A DNA stretch of 5,814 nucleotides, from positions 1-5,814 of the forward strand of contig JAGPGE010000410.1 in the NCBI GenBank assembly GCA_018056145.1, written 5' to 3'. A program made the translations under genes and the position numbers. The notes beneath the pieces were generated by a model, which saw only the letters and a list, made by a program, of their open reading frames with translations, did not search any database and had not been told where the DNA came from. Positions within the stretch are counted from its first letter, which is position 1; each line of letters begins with the position of its first letter. The DNA is from Armatimonadota bacterium. GTDB taxonomy: Bacteria > Armatimonadota > Zipacnadia > Zipacnadales > JABUFB01. Below are positions 1-5,814 of the stretch, piece by piece.

Positions 1-1374
1 CCGCCTTACAATACCGGTGCGCGGGACTGGAAGTACAACAACGATTACGTGGATGGCAACGACTCCTGGCGGCACTCAAAGTGGCTGTCGTTCATGGAGA
101 AGCGGTTACGTTTGGCGCAGCGGTTATTGAACCCTGAGAAGGGCGTGTTGATCGTGACCATTGATGAAAAGGAATACCTGCATCTTGGAATGTTGCTCGC
201 TCAAATCTTCCCAGAAGCACGCATCCAAATGGTTAGCACCATGACTAATCCGGCAAGCGTGGCCCGTGCGGGAGGATTTGGTCGCAGTGACGAGTACGCT
301 TTTTTCGTCATGTTCGGCGATTGCGCGCCCGCACGACTGCGCCTGAACCGGGAGTGGGTATCCAGCAAGGGGAGAACCCACACTGGGAACATCAGATGGG
401 ACCTGCTGCGCCGATCAGGCACGAATGCGACAAGAGGCCATTCGCCTGGTTGCTTCTACCCGATCTACATAAGACCGGATACTCGGACAATCGAGCGTGT
501 TGGCGAACCGCTTGCCGACGGATTGTCTCGTGCGGAACCGGTTCTGGGGCTGATTTCCGTCTTGCCAATTCGTAAGGATGGGACTGAAGGAAACTGGCAG
601 TGGTCGCACGAGACATTCAAAGCTCGGAAAGAGCAGGGTCGAGTTCGCGTCGGTGGTAATGCCAGGCGGGGCTTCGTAATCTATATCCTCAAGGATGGCG
701 AGTACGCCAAGATCCAGCGCGGTGAATTCCGTGAGATCGGTCGGGCAGCCGACGGCTCCATCATCGTCGAAGACAATGACGCCAGCTTTGTCCTTGCCGC
801 ACCTGGCAGTCAGTGGCGTATCGCCAGCCACGACGCCACACAGTACGGTTCTCGATTGCTAGGCGACATCCTGCCGGATCGCAGGTTTCCATTTCCGAAA
901 AGTCTTTACGCTGTGCGCGACATGCTGCGGTTTTTCATCGAAGATAAGCCCGATGCCGCGGTCTTGGATTTCTTTGCCGGCAGCGGCACCACACTGAATG
1001 CCATCAACCTGCTTAATGCCGCCGACGGCGGCCAGCGGCGATGCATTCTGGTGACTAACAACGAGGTGTCGGTGGAGGAGACGGAAAACCTGCGTGCAGG
1101 CGGACTGCAACCAGGCGATGACGAGTGGGAAGCCTTTGGCATCTGTCGCTCTGTAACCTGGCCGCGGTCGAAATTCACGATTCTGGGTGGGCCAGACGAT
1201 GGCATACTGCTGCCAGGGGAGTATCTGACCGGACGTACCACCGAGCGGGAGCGCGACCGCAATGTTAAACAGATTGGTTTCATCGATCATACCGCTCTAG
1301 CGCGACCGGTTGTGCCTCTGTTACGTTTGGTGTGGGTAGCCGGGTTTTCCCCCGCACCGGTGGACCCCATCTGA
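1..1374 (+). CDS. Beta-class (type III Mod-like) DNA methyltransferase, 5' cut by window edge, C-terminus apparently truncated
   Basis: The frame is open from base 1 and gives 457 visible residues. It begins PPYNTG, which is catalytic motif IV (D/N-PP-Y) with its first Asp just outside the window. The S-adenosylmethionine-binding motif I, DFFAGSGTT, follows at visible residues 323-331. The order IV before I defines the beta class of amino-methyltransferases, including type III Mod subunits, which methylate adenine N6 in a specific DNA site. The roughly 310 residues between the motifs would hold the target-recognition region. After motif I come the family-like stretches ILVTNNEVS, GICRSVTWPRSKF and LPGEYLTGR. 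The resemblance appears to stop near QIGFIDHTALA (about base 1300). The last 20 or so residues (ARPVVPLLRLVWVAGF...) look like run-through into the IS-like end that follows, so about 100 or more C-terminal residues may be missing. No Res partner is visible. The methyltransferase call is firm; the type III subclass and the exact truncation point are inferred. Confidence 0.88.
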   Translation, partial: PPYNTGARDWKYNNDYVDGNDSWRHSKWLSFMEKRLRLAQRLLNPEKGVLIVTIDEKEYLHLGMLLAQIFPEARIQMVSTMTNPASVARAGGFGRSDEYAFFVMFGDCAPARLRLNREWVSSKGRTHTGNIRWDLLRRSGTNATRGHSPGCFYPIYIRPDTRTIERVGEPLADGLSRAEPVLGLISVLPIRKDGTEGNWQWSHETFKARKEQGRVRVGGNARRGFVIYILKDGEYAKIQRGEFREIGRAADGSIIVEDNDASFVLAAPGSQWRIASHDATQYGSRLLGDILPDRRFPFPKSLYAVRDMLRFFIEDKPDAAVLDFFAGSGTTLNAINLLNAADGGQRRCILVTNNEVSVEETENLRAGGLQPGDDEWEAFGICRSVTWPRSKFTILGGPDDGILLPGEYLTGRTTERERDRNVKQIGFIDHTALARPVVPLLRLVWVAGFSPAPVDPI

Positions 1375-1460
1375 GGGGCTTATTTCAGGTGTCCAGCTTG
1401 CCGTGGAACAGATGTCCGGCTTGCCGTGGAATCACTGTCCATCTTGGCGTGGAATACGCA
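1311..1460 (+). mobile_element. Solo end of an IS21-family-like insertion sequence, no transposase
   Basis: Three tandem 23-nt-period repeats close to a junction inside a broken gene match the terminal organisation known for IS21-family elements, where the IstA transposase binds multiple repeats at each end. The left boundary is placed at the TG at 1311, where methyltransferase-like sequence stops, because these elements typically begin with TG; the position is uncertain by about 15 bases. CCCC-ATCTGA-GGGG at 1365-1378 can form a small hairpin. No istA or istB reading frame follows: by 1565 the opposite-strand cytochrome gene has ended. Bases 1461-1564 contain no gene I can recognise, only short hairpins such as CCGTC-TC-GACGG. 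This is therefore a remnant. The family call rests on repeat architecture alone. Confidence 0.6.
1390..1460 (+). repeat. Three direct repeats with an exact 23-nt period
   Basis: Copies start at 1390, 1413 and 1436. The first two share TGTCCrGCTTGCCGTGGAA (r = A or G) and the third reads TGTCCATCTTGGCGTGGAA, followed by TACGCA. The regular spacing of about two helical turns fits a series of binding sites on one face of the DNA, as at IS21-type ends. Confidence 0.9.
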
Positions 1461-1564
1461 CCGTGGTCGGACCTCGTGGGAAAAATCGGACGGCGATGGC
1501 GCTTGCGGTCTCTTTCGAAGAGCGGAGCCCCACCGCCGTCTCGACGGTCTGCGGCTTCTGCGGA

Positions 1565-3151
1565 CTACTCCGCGTGCAGGTCGCAGTACGACGTCGACGT
1601 GAAGCCGAAATGCGTCTTCACGAGCTCGTCCTGGTTGTTCAGCCAGAAGAGATCGTAAGTCCGTCTCGCTGCCGGCATGACTCGTTTGCCGGGCGGTGGG
1701 TTGGCGGCATCGCATTCGGGCTTCAACGCGAGCTCCAGGATGTCGGACTTGTTCGCGTCGAAGGACGCCACCGTCCCAAAGTCGGCATCGATCCCTCGCT
1801 GGAAGTGGCAGGAGCGGCAGGCCGGAGCGACCGCTTCAAGATAGAGCCTCTCCGAGCCCGCAGGCGCCTTGCCGCCGTTCGCCGCCTCACGCCAGCCGAC
1901 CGGAACGAACTCCGTGTCCTGGGTGGCGTTGGGCATGGTCGCGCCGCCGTACCACCCCAGGATGGTCTCGACCGCGTGCGTGGCCCGCGTAACGCCCTGC
2001 TCGTCGGTGATCTTGGGCACCTTCCAAGCGCCTCCCGCCGTCTTTGGGGGACTTGCCCCGTGGGTGATCAGCACCGCCTGGTTGTATCGCTTGATCTGCG
2101 CCTCTTGCGCTGCACGGGACAGGGGGTCGTTCGGATCGTTAGACGTGAACAGCAAGTTCGGGATGTCTAGGGGCAGGAACTTGAAGCCGCTCACCCTGCC
2201 CTGGCTCGGGTACTCGTTGGTGCCCGATAGGGCCTGCGGGGACCCGCCGTGGCACATGAAGCACACGCCCGGGTGCTGCTTGAACCCGAGGCCGTCGAGC
2301 TCGGGCGCGAAGGGCTCACCCGCGACGATCGGGTCCAAGGGGGGGAACTCCTCCGGGCCTCGGGCATTGAATTTCGCGCCATCGAGAACGGTGGGATCGT
2401 TGAACCAGTCGCGCGTCTCGGTGATCTCCTGCGTCGTGGAATCCTTGTGAAACACGTACGCATAAAGCTGCCCGTACCGCCTGCTTGGCGCCGACCCGTC
2501 CGGGGGAGGCGCCCATTCGAACGCAACGTCGGCAATGCGGCCCTGGCGATTTGCGAACGCGTCCTGAATGGCCGCCTTGGCCTCCGCCGCTGTGGGGAAG
2601 CCGTCCAGTTCCACTGTGGGCAAGCCATCGTCCTTTTTAATGTCGACCGGATAATTCTCGAGATAGGTGTAGATGACGGGGTTCTTCGCCGTGCAACTCG
2701 GCTCGCAGCGGATGAACTGGTTTCTGACGAAACCCAGGTCCGCGTTGTTGATGACGATGACGTGCGAGTCCGTGTTGATGATGTTGGGTCCGTAGACCCC
2801 GGCCGGCTGACCTGTGCGGATGTCCTGCGCGCCCTCGGGGTGCCAGTCGCTTTCCTTCCCGATGAAGCCCGCCTTGACCAGCCACTGGGTGAAGGTCACC
2901 TTCTCGCCCAGGGGGTCGATGGCATTGTAGTAGGCTCGTGCTGTGCCGGGGTCCTCCGGTATGAACTTGCCCAAGAATGTCAGGAAATTGGTCTGCTGGT
3001 CCGCAGGGTCGTAACCCGGCAGGAAGACGGGCGGCGGGGTCTTAGCGGTAGCCGTGGCCGTAACACCCGCCGCCAAGACAAGGACTGTGGCCGCTAGGCA
3101 GGTTGAAACCCTTCTCTTTACCCCATTCTGTCGAATGCTTTTACTTTTCAT
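1565..3151 (-). CDS. Secreted diheme c-type cytochrome-like protein, function unknown
   Basis: The protein has 528 residues. Residues 1-36 form a Sec signal peptide: a basic start (KSKSIR...KRR), a hydrophobic core at about 16-34, and a likely cut after ATA at 36/37. The mature protein would therefore be periplasmic or exported, where heme c is attached. Two CxxCH heme motifs are present: CFMCH at 297-301 and CRSCH at 445-449. Met492 in RVMPAARRTYDLFW is a plausible distal ligand for the second heme, since an MP followed by an aromatic segment is common in cytochromes c. Other cysteines (C149/C153 in CEPSC, C480, C523) could form disulfides. The first 290 residues have no heme motif and match no domain I can name. 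The start at 3151 is chosen over ATGs at 3157 and 3235 because GAGGAG lies 6 nt upstream and the signal peptide begins there. No electron-transfer partner is adjacent. Redox function is inferred from the motifs; the substrate is unknown. Confidence 0.85.
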   Translation of the reverse strand: MKSKSIRQNGVKRRVSTCLAATVLVLAAGVTATATAKTPPPVFLPGYDPADQQTNFLTFLGKFIPEDPGTARAYYNAIDPLGEKVTFTQWLVKAGFIGKESDWHPEGAQDIRTGQPAGVYGPNIINTDSHVIVINNADLGFVRNQFIRCEPSCTAKNPVIYTYLENYPVDIKKDDGLPTVELDGFPTAAEAKAAIQDAFANRQGRIADVAFEWAPPPDGSAPSRRYGQLYAYVFHKDSTTQEITETRDWFNDPTVLDGAKFNARGPEEFPPLDPIVAGEPFAPELDGLGFKQHPGVCFMCHGGSPQALSGTNEYPSQGRVSGFKFLPLDIPNLLFTSNDPNDPLSRAAQEAQIKRYNQAVLITHGASPPKTAGGAWKVPKITDEQGVTRATHAVETILGWYGGATMPNATQDTEFVPVGWREAANGGKAPAGSERLYLEAVAPACRSCHFQRGIDADFGTVASFDANKSDILELALKPECDAANPPPGKRVMPAARRTYDLFWLNNQDELVKTHFGFTSTSYCDLHAE

Positions 3152-3157
3152 CGTCAT

Positions 3158-3163
3158 CTCCTC
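3158..3163 (-). promoter_or_regulatory. Ribosome-binding site of the diheme cytochrome gene
   Basis: GAGGAG on the - strand is separated by 6 nt (ATGACG) from the ATG at 3151. An ATG at 3157 abuts the site directly and is too close to be the preferred start. No convincing sigma-70 promoter was found upstream; TTGATC with an 18-nt spacer to CTAACG (about 3245-3275, - strand) is too weak to call. Confidence 0.75.
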
Positions 3164-3548
3164 AGGTGGGAAGTTATCTGCGCTGAATTTACTCATACGC
3201 GGAGGTGTGGCGGACTCCGATCGTTGGATAAGCAATCAGGGCCGGGTGCGTTAGGCGCGAACACGGTCTTACGATCAAGCGTCCGATTGGTTGCCACGGA
3301 CGCAGATACCGGTCTCGCCCGCCTCATCCAGCCACTTTCCTGAGCCCGGAGCAGGTCCCACATCGTCGGCCCGCTCATGGACAACTCTAGGCTACAGGCG
3401 AGTCATATCTAGTCGGTCTATTCGCCTACAGAGCTGTAGGCGAATCCACGGACAAAGCAGGGATGCATACCCCCATGCGCGTAGGCGTTCGCGGTGAACC
3501 ACGGGAAGCCGATGAAGGCCGGCCGGGCGCGGGGAACGTCGGCGGGCC
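3164..3548. other. Intergenic region between the cytochrome gene and the regulator pseudogene
   Basis: No supported gene lies here. Short open frames on both strands (up to about 68 codons) have no recognisable product and no good ribosome-binding site. The region must hold the cytochrome promoter. It contains the perfect inverted repeat at 3420-3445, a degenerate copy of one arm at 3392-3403 (CTACAGGCGAGT against CTGTAGGCGAAT), and another GTAGGCG at 3481-3487. Confidence 0.7.
3420..3445. repeat. Perfect 12-bp inverted repeat around a 2-bp centre
   Basis: The arms ATTCGCCTACAG and CTGTAGGCGAAT are exact reverse complements separated by AG. Neither side has a T-run, so it is not a typical intrinsic terminator. 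It could be an operator for a dimeric regulator (about 270 bp upstream of the cytochrome start codon), a REP-like or miniature-element palindrome, or a processing hairpin. A diverged half-site lies 17 bp to the left. The symmetry is certain; the role is not. Confidence 0.9.
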
Positions 3549-3852
3549 TATCACCCAGCATCCCACGCGCAACGCGCACCGGACGACGTCGGCCACGGAA
3601 CGCGGCCCCAACTTATCCATCAGGCGATTCCGGGAGGGATCTTCGGCGCGGGGGTGATAGCGAGGACCCCGTCCGATCTCCTTGCTGCCCTGGCCCGCGG
3701 CGATCAGGCGGACGACCCCGCTCCCTTAGGGACAGTGCGACGGGCATTTTGCCGTTGCGCTGGAATGCGTTGAGCTTGGCCCGGACGGCTGGGCGTGGCG
3801 ATGGTCGCAGTGAGACCGACCGCCGGCGTGGGCCCCGTCGGCGAAAGTCAGG
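3549..3852 (-). pseudogene. Decayed partial duplicate of the LuxR-type response-regulator gene (3' end only)
   Basis: This stretch aligns along its length with the 3' end of the intact regulator (4378 to about 4680), with homologous positions offset by 828-831 bp. The blocks GTCCGATCTCCTTGCTG, GCCCGCGGCGATCAGGCGGA and TGCGTTGAGCTTGG are shared exactly. Pieces of the protein survive in different frames: AVRAKLNA-QRNG, VVRLIAAGQGSKEIGR (intact gene: VIRLIAAGQSSKEIGR) and DKLGPRSVADVV (intact: DKLGLRSVAEVV). There is a 2-nt deletion after the RER codons, a +1/-1 pair across the helix-turn-helix, and 1-nt losses near the C-terminus that put the ancestral TGA out of frame. The receiver domain is absent: similarity fades at about 3852, corresponding to residue 112 or so of the parent. 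It cannot encode a working DNA-binding domain. Origin by local duplication, or as a relic of a related paralogue, is inferred. Confidence 0.85.
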
Positions 3853-3975
3853 GGCAGGCGCAGCGGCGGAACGTCGCTGCGCGCCATGGAGAGCGGAGCG
3901 AGGGCGTGTAGTCCCCGGTAGGCGTAGGCGCGGGCGTGTTGGCGTAGGGGCGCAGGGGCGTTAGTCCCGGAGCCG

Positions 3976-4001
3976 CGGAGGCAACATGCAGAGCGCCTCC
4001 G
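3976..4001. repeat. 7-bp inverted repeat
   Basis: CGGAGGC (3976-3982) and GCCTCCG (3995-4001) can form a stem with a 12-nt loop. It is GC-rich with no following T-run. The downstream arm overlaps the direct repeat GCAGAGCGCCT. Confidence 0.6.
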
Positions 4002-4183
4002 AGACCCCGTCAAGCCATTCGCGTAGGGGTCATAGCGAGACGCGGCAGCGCGCCGCAGTGCGCGCGCCGTGGTGATGCCGTGACCCCGGAGCGGGGCGAA
4101 CCGGGGCGCAAAGGCCGTCGCCGAGCGGAAGGCGAAAGGGCGACTGGGAAGTCCCGTTTCGCATCCTGAGCACGGCGACTCTC

Positions 4184-4218
4184 CGATCTCCCGGGCCGCC
4201 AGGGCCCGTTGGAGATCG
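4184..4218. repeat. Long hairpin, 14-bp stem with a 2-nt bulge
   Basis: CGATCTCC (4184-4191) pairs with GGAGATCG (4211-4218), and CGGGCC (4192-4197) pairs with GGCCCG (4203-4208). The loop is GCCAG, and TT (4209-4210) is bulged. It lies 160 bp beyond the stop codon of the response regulator. It may act as a transcript-end or processing structure, but without a T-run it is not a standard intrinsic terminator. Confidence 0.75.
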
Positions 4219-4256
4219 TGAATCCTGGTTGGGATTGGCCGGCTAGAGCGGCAAGC

Positions 4257-4297
4257 AGAGCGCCTGGTCCTTGAACTCGCCGTTCGCGAGGCGCTCT
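4257..4297. repeat. 9-bp inverted repeat with a nested small stem
   Basis: AGAGCGCCT (4257-4265) and AGGCGCTCT (4289-4297) are exact reverse complements. Inside the 23-nt loop GAAC-TCGCC-GTTC can pair again, giving a compound hairpin. It sits between the long hairpin and the regulator stop codon. Confidence 0.7.
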
Positions 4298-4377
4298 CGG
4301 ATCTGGAGCGTGGAAGGTCACGATTCGGCCTCGCGCCAGGGCCGTCCGCCACGGCGGTTTACACTTGCGGTGCGCGA

Positions 4378-5004
4378 TCAGCCGAGCATCCCGCACTGGA
4401 CCGCGTAGAGAACCACCTCCGCCACGGAACGCAGCCCGAGCTTATCCCTCAGCCGATCCCGGTAGGTATCCACGGTCCGCGGGCTGATGGCGAGGGCCCG
4501 TCCGATCTCCTTGCTGCTCTGGCCCGCGGCGATCAGGCGGATGACCTCCCGCTCCCGCGGGGACAGTGCGACAGGCTTGGCACCGTTGCGCCGGAGTGCG
4601 TTGAGCTTGGCGCGGACGGCGGGGGTGACGAAGGTGCCGCCGGCGGCGACGGTACGCACGGCGAGCGTCAGCTCCTCGAAGCTGTTGTCCTTGACGACAA
4701 AACCGGTCACGCCGGCCTCCTGGGCCTGGAGCGCGGTGGCGGCGTCGTCGTGCATGGTGAGGAGCACCACTCGGGTGTCGAGGGCCGCCGCCTGAACGCG
4801 GCGGGCGACCTCGATACCCGTCGCCCGAGGCATGGCTAGGTCCAGGATGGCGATGTCCGGCTGGTGGGTCTCGATCAGGCCCCAGGCGGCCTCGCCATCG
4901 GCGGCCTGTGCCAGGATCGCGATGTCCGGCTCACGCTGGAGCAGGGCCGCGAGCCCCTGGCGGACGATGGCGTGGTCGTCGGCGAGGATGACGCCTATGG
5001 GCAC
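4378..5004 (-). CDS. NarL/LuxR-family response regulator
   Basis: The protein is 208 residues, normal for the family, and is predicted to be a cytoplasmic transcription factor phosphorylated by the kinase encoded just upstream. The receiver domain (about 3-120) has the acidic pair D9-D10, phosphoacceptor D55 in ILDLAMP, T83 and K105. The linker is followed by a LuxR-type helix-turn-helix at about 145-205: LSPREREVIRLIAAGQSSKEIG, then SPRTVDTYRDRLRDKLG. All key residues are intact. The start is the GTG at 5004: AAGGAG lies 8 nt upstream and MPIGVILADDH is the usual receiver opening. The open frame extends a further 126 codons upstream, but those overlap the kinase gene in another frame and are not receiver-like. 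The GTG overlaps the end of the kinase gene by 10 nt, so the two are probably translationally coupled. Target genes are unknown. A broken copy of its 3' end lies about 830 bp to the left. Confidence 0.95.
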   Translation of the reverse strand: MPIGVILADDHAIVRQGLAALLQREPDIAILAQAADGEAAWGLIETHQPDIAILDLAMPRATGIEVARRVQAAALDTRVVLLTMHDDAATALQAQEAGVTGFVVKDNSFEELTLAVRTVAAGGTFVTPAVRAKLNALRRNGAKPVALSPREREVIRLIAAGQSSKEIGRALAISPRTVDTYRDRLRDKLGLRSVAEVVLYAVQCGMLG

Positions 5005-5814
5005 GGGTTGGGCTCCTTGGACAGGGGCACGTTGATCCGCACCTGGGTTCCGTTGCCGCGGGTGCTGCGGATGCAGGCGCATCCGAGGACGCTTTCGGCG
5101 CGCTCGCGGATCATGCAGAGCCCGAGCCCGGACGGACGCTCGAAGGTCTGGCGGGTGTCGAATCCAACCCCGTCGTCGATGACGACCAGGGTCAGTCGAT
5201 CCTGCGGCCGGACCCGCAGGACGACCAGGATCCGGCTGGCCCGGGCGTGACGCAGGGCATTGGACAGGGCCTCGCGGAAGGCGAGAAAACACTGCTCCTT
5301 GACCCGTTCCTCCAGGACCATCGGGGCCTCGTCCGCGTGCACCAGGATGGAGCTGCCGGAGCGCTGGGCGATTTCGTTGCAATGGAGTCGGACGGCATCG
5401 AGCAGCGGCAGGCGGTCGAGGAAGGGGGGCCGCAGCTCGCAGCTCACGACGCGCACCTCCCGCAGGGCGTCGCTGGTCTCTTCGACGAGTTGCTCCAGCA
5501 ACTCCATCGGGACCGCCTCGTGCCGCCGCGCCATCTCCCTGGCCTGCTTGAGCCCCAAGTTCAATGCCTGGAGGGTCTGTCCGACCCCATCGTGCAGGCT
5601 TGCGGCAAGGCGCCCCCGGGCGTCGCGCTCGGCGTCATTGCGCAGGCTGCGGACCTCTTGGCCTTCGGCGGCGCGGGCGCGCAGGGTCTGGATACCGAAG
5701 GCGAGGTCCTCGGCCAGCTCGGCGAGCAGGGCCACCTCCGGCGTGTCGAAGGCGTCAGGTGTGTCGGCGAAGATACTGAAGTTGCCGAAGGGCCCGTGGT
5801 CCGCCTGCAGGGGC
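4995..5814 (-). CDS. Sensor histidine kinase (GAF end, HisKA_3, HATPase_c), N-terminus outside the window
   Basis: There are 272 visible residues ending at TAG 4995-4997; the frame is open to the right edge. The first 40 or so residues (FGNFSIFADTPDAFDTPEV, then a helix) resemble the end of a GAF sensory domain and its connector helix. The dimerisation/phosphotransfer domain follows, with the phosphorylated histidine at visible residue 74 in SLHDGVGQTL, the NarX/LuxR-partner type. The ATPase domain has the N box REALSNALRHA (Asn at about 185), the G1 box DDGVGFD (about 212-218) and the G2 box GLGL (about 228-231) followed by MIRERAESVLG. No transmembrane segment is visible, but the N-terminus is missing, so the signal and the location are unknown. 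It would autophosphorylate and pass phosphate to D55 of the regulator that overlaps its 3' end. All catalytic motifs are intact. Confidence 0.94.
   Translation of the reverse strand, partial: PLQADHGPFGNFSIFADTPDAFDTPEVALLAELAEDLAFGIQTLRARAAEGQEVRSLRNDAERDARGRLAASLHDGVGQTLQALNLGLKQAREMARRHEAVPMELLEQLVEETSDALREVRVVSCELRPPFLDRLPLLDAVRLHCNEIAQRSGSSILVHADEAPMVLEERVKEQCFLAFREALSNALRHARASRILVVLRVRPQDRLTLVVIDDGVGFDTRQTFERPSGLGLCMIRERAESVLGCACIRSTRGNGTQVRINVPLSKEPNPCP
5013..5018 (-). promoter_or_regulatory. Ribosome-binding site of the response regulator, inside the kinase gene
   Basis: AAGGAG on the - strand stands 8 nt before the GTG at 5004 and is embedded in the last codons of the kinase gene (SKEPNPCP). 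It decides the GTG start and supports coupled translation of the pair. Confidence 0.8.

Larger units (their letters stand above)
3853..4377. other. Gene-free, hairpin-rich GC-rich region downstream of the response regulator
   Basis: No reading frame here has a recognisable product or start signal; long open frames on both strands are low-complexity Arg/Ala/Pro strings, as expected from GC-rich non-coding DNA. The left part is repetitive: GGCGTGTAGTCCCCGG (3903-3918) and GGCGTTAGTCCCGG (3957-3970) flank several GTAGG/GGCG runs, and GCAGAGCGCCT occurs exactly at 3988-3998 and 4255-4265. Several inverted repeats are present (3976-4001, 4184-4218, 4257-4297; also CCGCC-AC-GGCGG at 4350-4361). No classical terminator with a T-run is seen for the regulator operon. 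Confidence 0.65.

Noticed and set aside
1365..1378. CCCC-ATCTGA-GGGG hairpin as a terminator of the methyltransferase gene
   Set aside because: The stem is only 4 bp and no T-run follows; it is better treated as part of the IS-like end.
2249..3097. 282-codon + strand open frame antisense to the cytochrome gene
   Set aside because: It has no recognisable domain, lies wholly opposite a well-supported gene with a signal peptide and heme motifs, and is explained by GC-rich codon bias.
3420..3445. Palindrome as a single CRISPR repeat or an integrase attachment site
   Set aside because: There is no regularly spaced repeat-spacer series, no integrase or cas gene and no tRNA nearby.
3494..3964. 156-codon + strand open frame across the pseudogene
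   Set aside because: It is antisense to the regulator-derived sequence and consists of Arg/Gly/Pro runs with no recognisable family.
4243..4317. Short - strand frame ending IRERLANGEFKDQALCLPL-stop that looks protein-like
   Set aside because: Only about 24 codons are open, with no start codon, and the stretch coincides with a 9-bp inverted repeat; it may be a gene relic but cannot be supported.
3726..4352. 208-codon - strand open frame covering the hairpin region and part of the pseudogene
   Set aside because: It is Arg/Ser/Pro-rich with no domain, and reads the pseudogene in the wrong frame relative to its surviving regulator pieces.
4010..4396. 128-codon - strand open frame overlapping the end of the response regulator
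   Set aside because: Its composition is low complexity, it has no ribosome-binding site evidence, and its start is inside the regulator gene.
4378..5382. 334-codon open frame that would extend the response regulator by 126 residues at its N-terminus
   Set aside because: The extra part overlaps the kinase catalytic domain in another frame and is low-complexity Arg/Gly/Pro; the receiver domain, ribosome-binding site and GTG all point to a start at 5004.

Overview
The window is GC-rich and reads like a bacterial chromosome; it is richest in GC on the right and, by eye, less so in the left-hand methyltransferase. The gene styles (a GAF histidine kinase with a NarL/LuxR response regulator, a Sec-exported c-type cytochrome, IS21-like ends) suggest a proteobacterium. 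A gammaproteobacterium of the Chromatiaceae type is my best guess, but this is an impression and not proven by the sequence.

Layout. (1) 1-1374, + strand: the C-terminal part of a beta-class (type III Mod-like) DNA methyltransferase. It enters from the left edge at its DPPY motif and appears to lose its natural C-terminus at about 1300-1312. (2) About 1311-1460: a solo end of an IS21-family-like element, with three direct repeats at an exact 23-nt period and no transposase. (3) 1565-3151, - strand: a secreted protein with two c-type heme motifs, of unknown function. (4) 3164-3548: intergenic DNA holding a perfect 12-bp inverted repeat. (5) About 3549-3852, - strand: a decayed duplicate of the 3' end of the response-regulator gene that lies some 830 bp to the right. 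(6) 3853-4377: a gene-free, hairpin-rich stretch. (7) 4378-5814, - strand: a two-gene two-component operon, kinase then regulator, overlapping by 10 nt and running in from the right edge.

How it fits together. The intact functional unit is the kinase/regulator pair; its N-terminal sensory part is outside the window and its target is not visible. The cytochrome gene is monocistronic as far as can be seen and has its own ribosome-binding site. The left part (cut methyltransferase plus IS end) and the middle part (broken regulator copy plus structured non-coding DNA) indicate a region that has been rearranged. I do not see a convincing undescribed system. The best leads are the decayed regulator copy, the methyltransferase/IS junction, the palindrome at 3420-3445 and the unassigned diheme protein.
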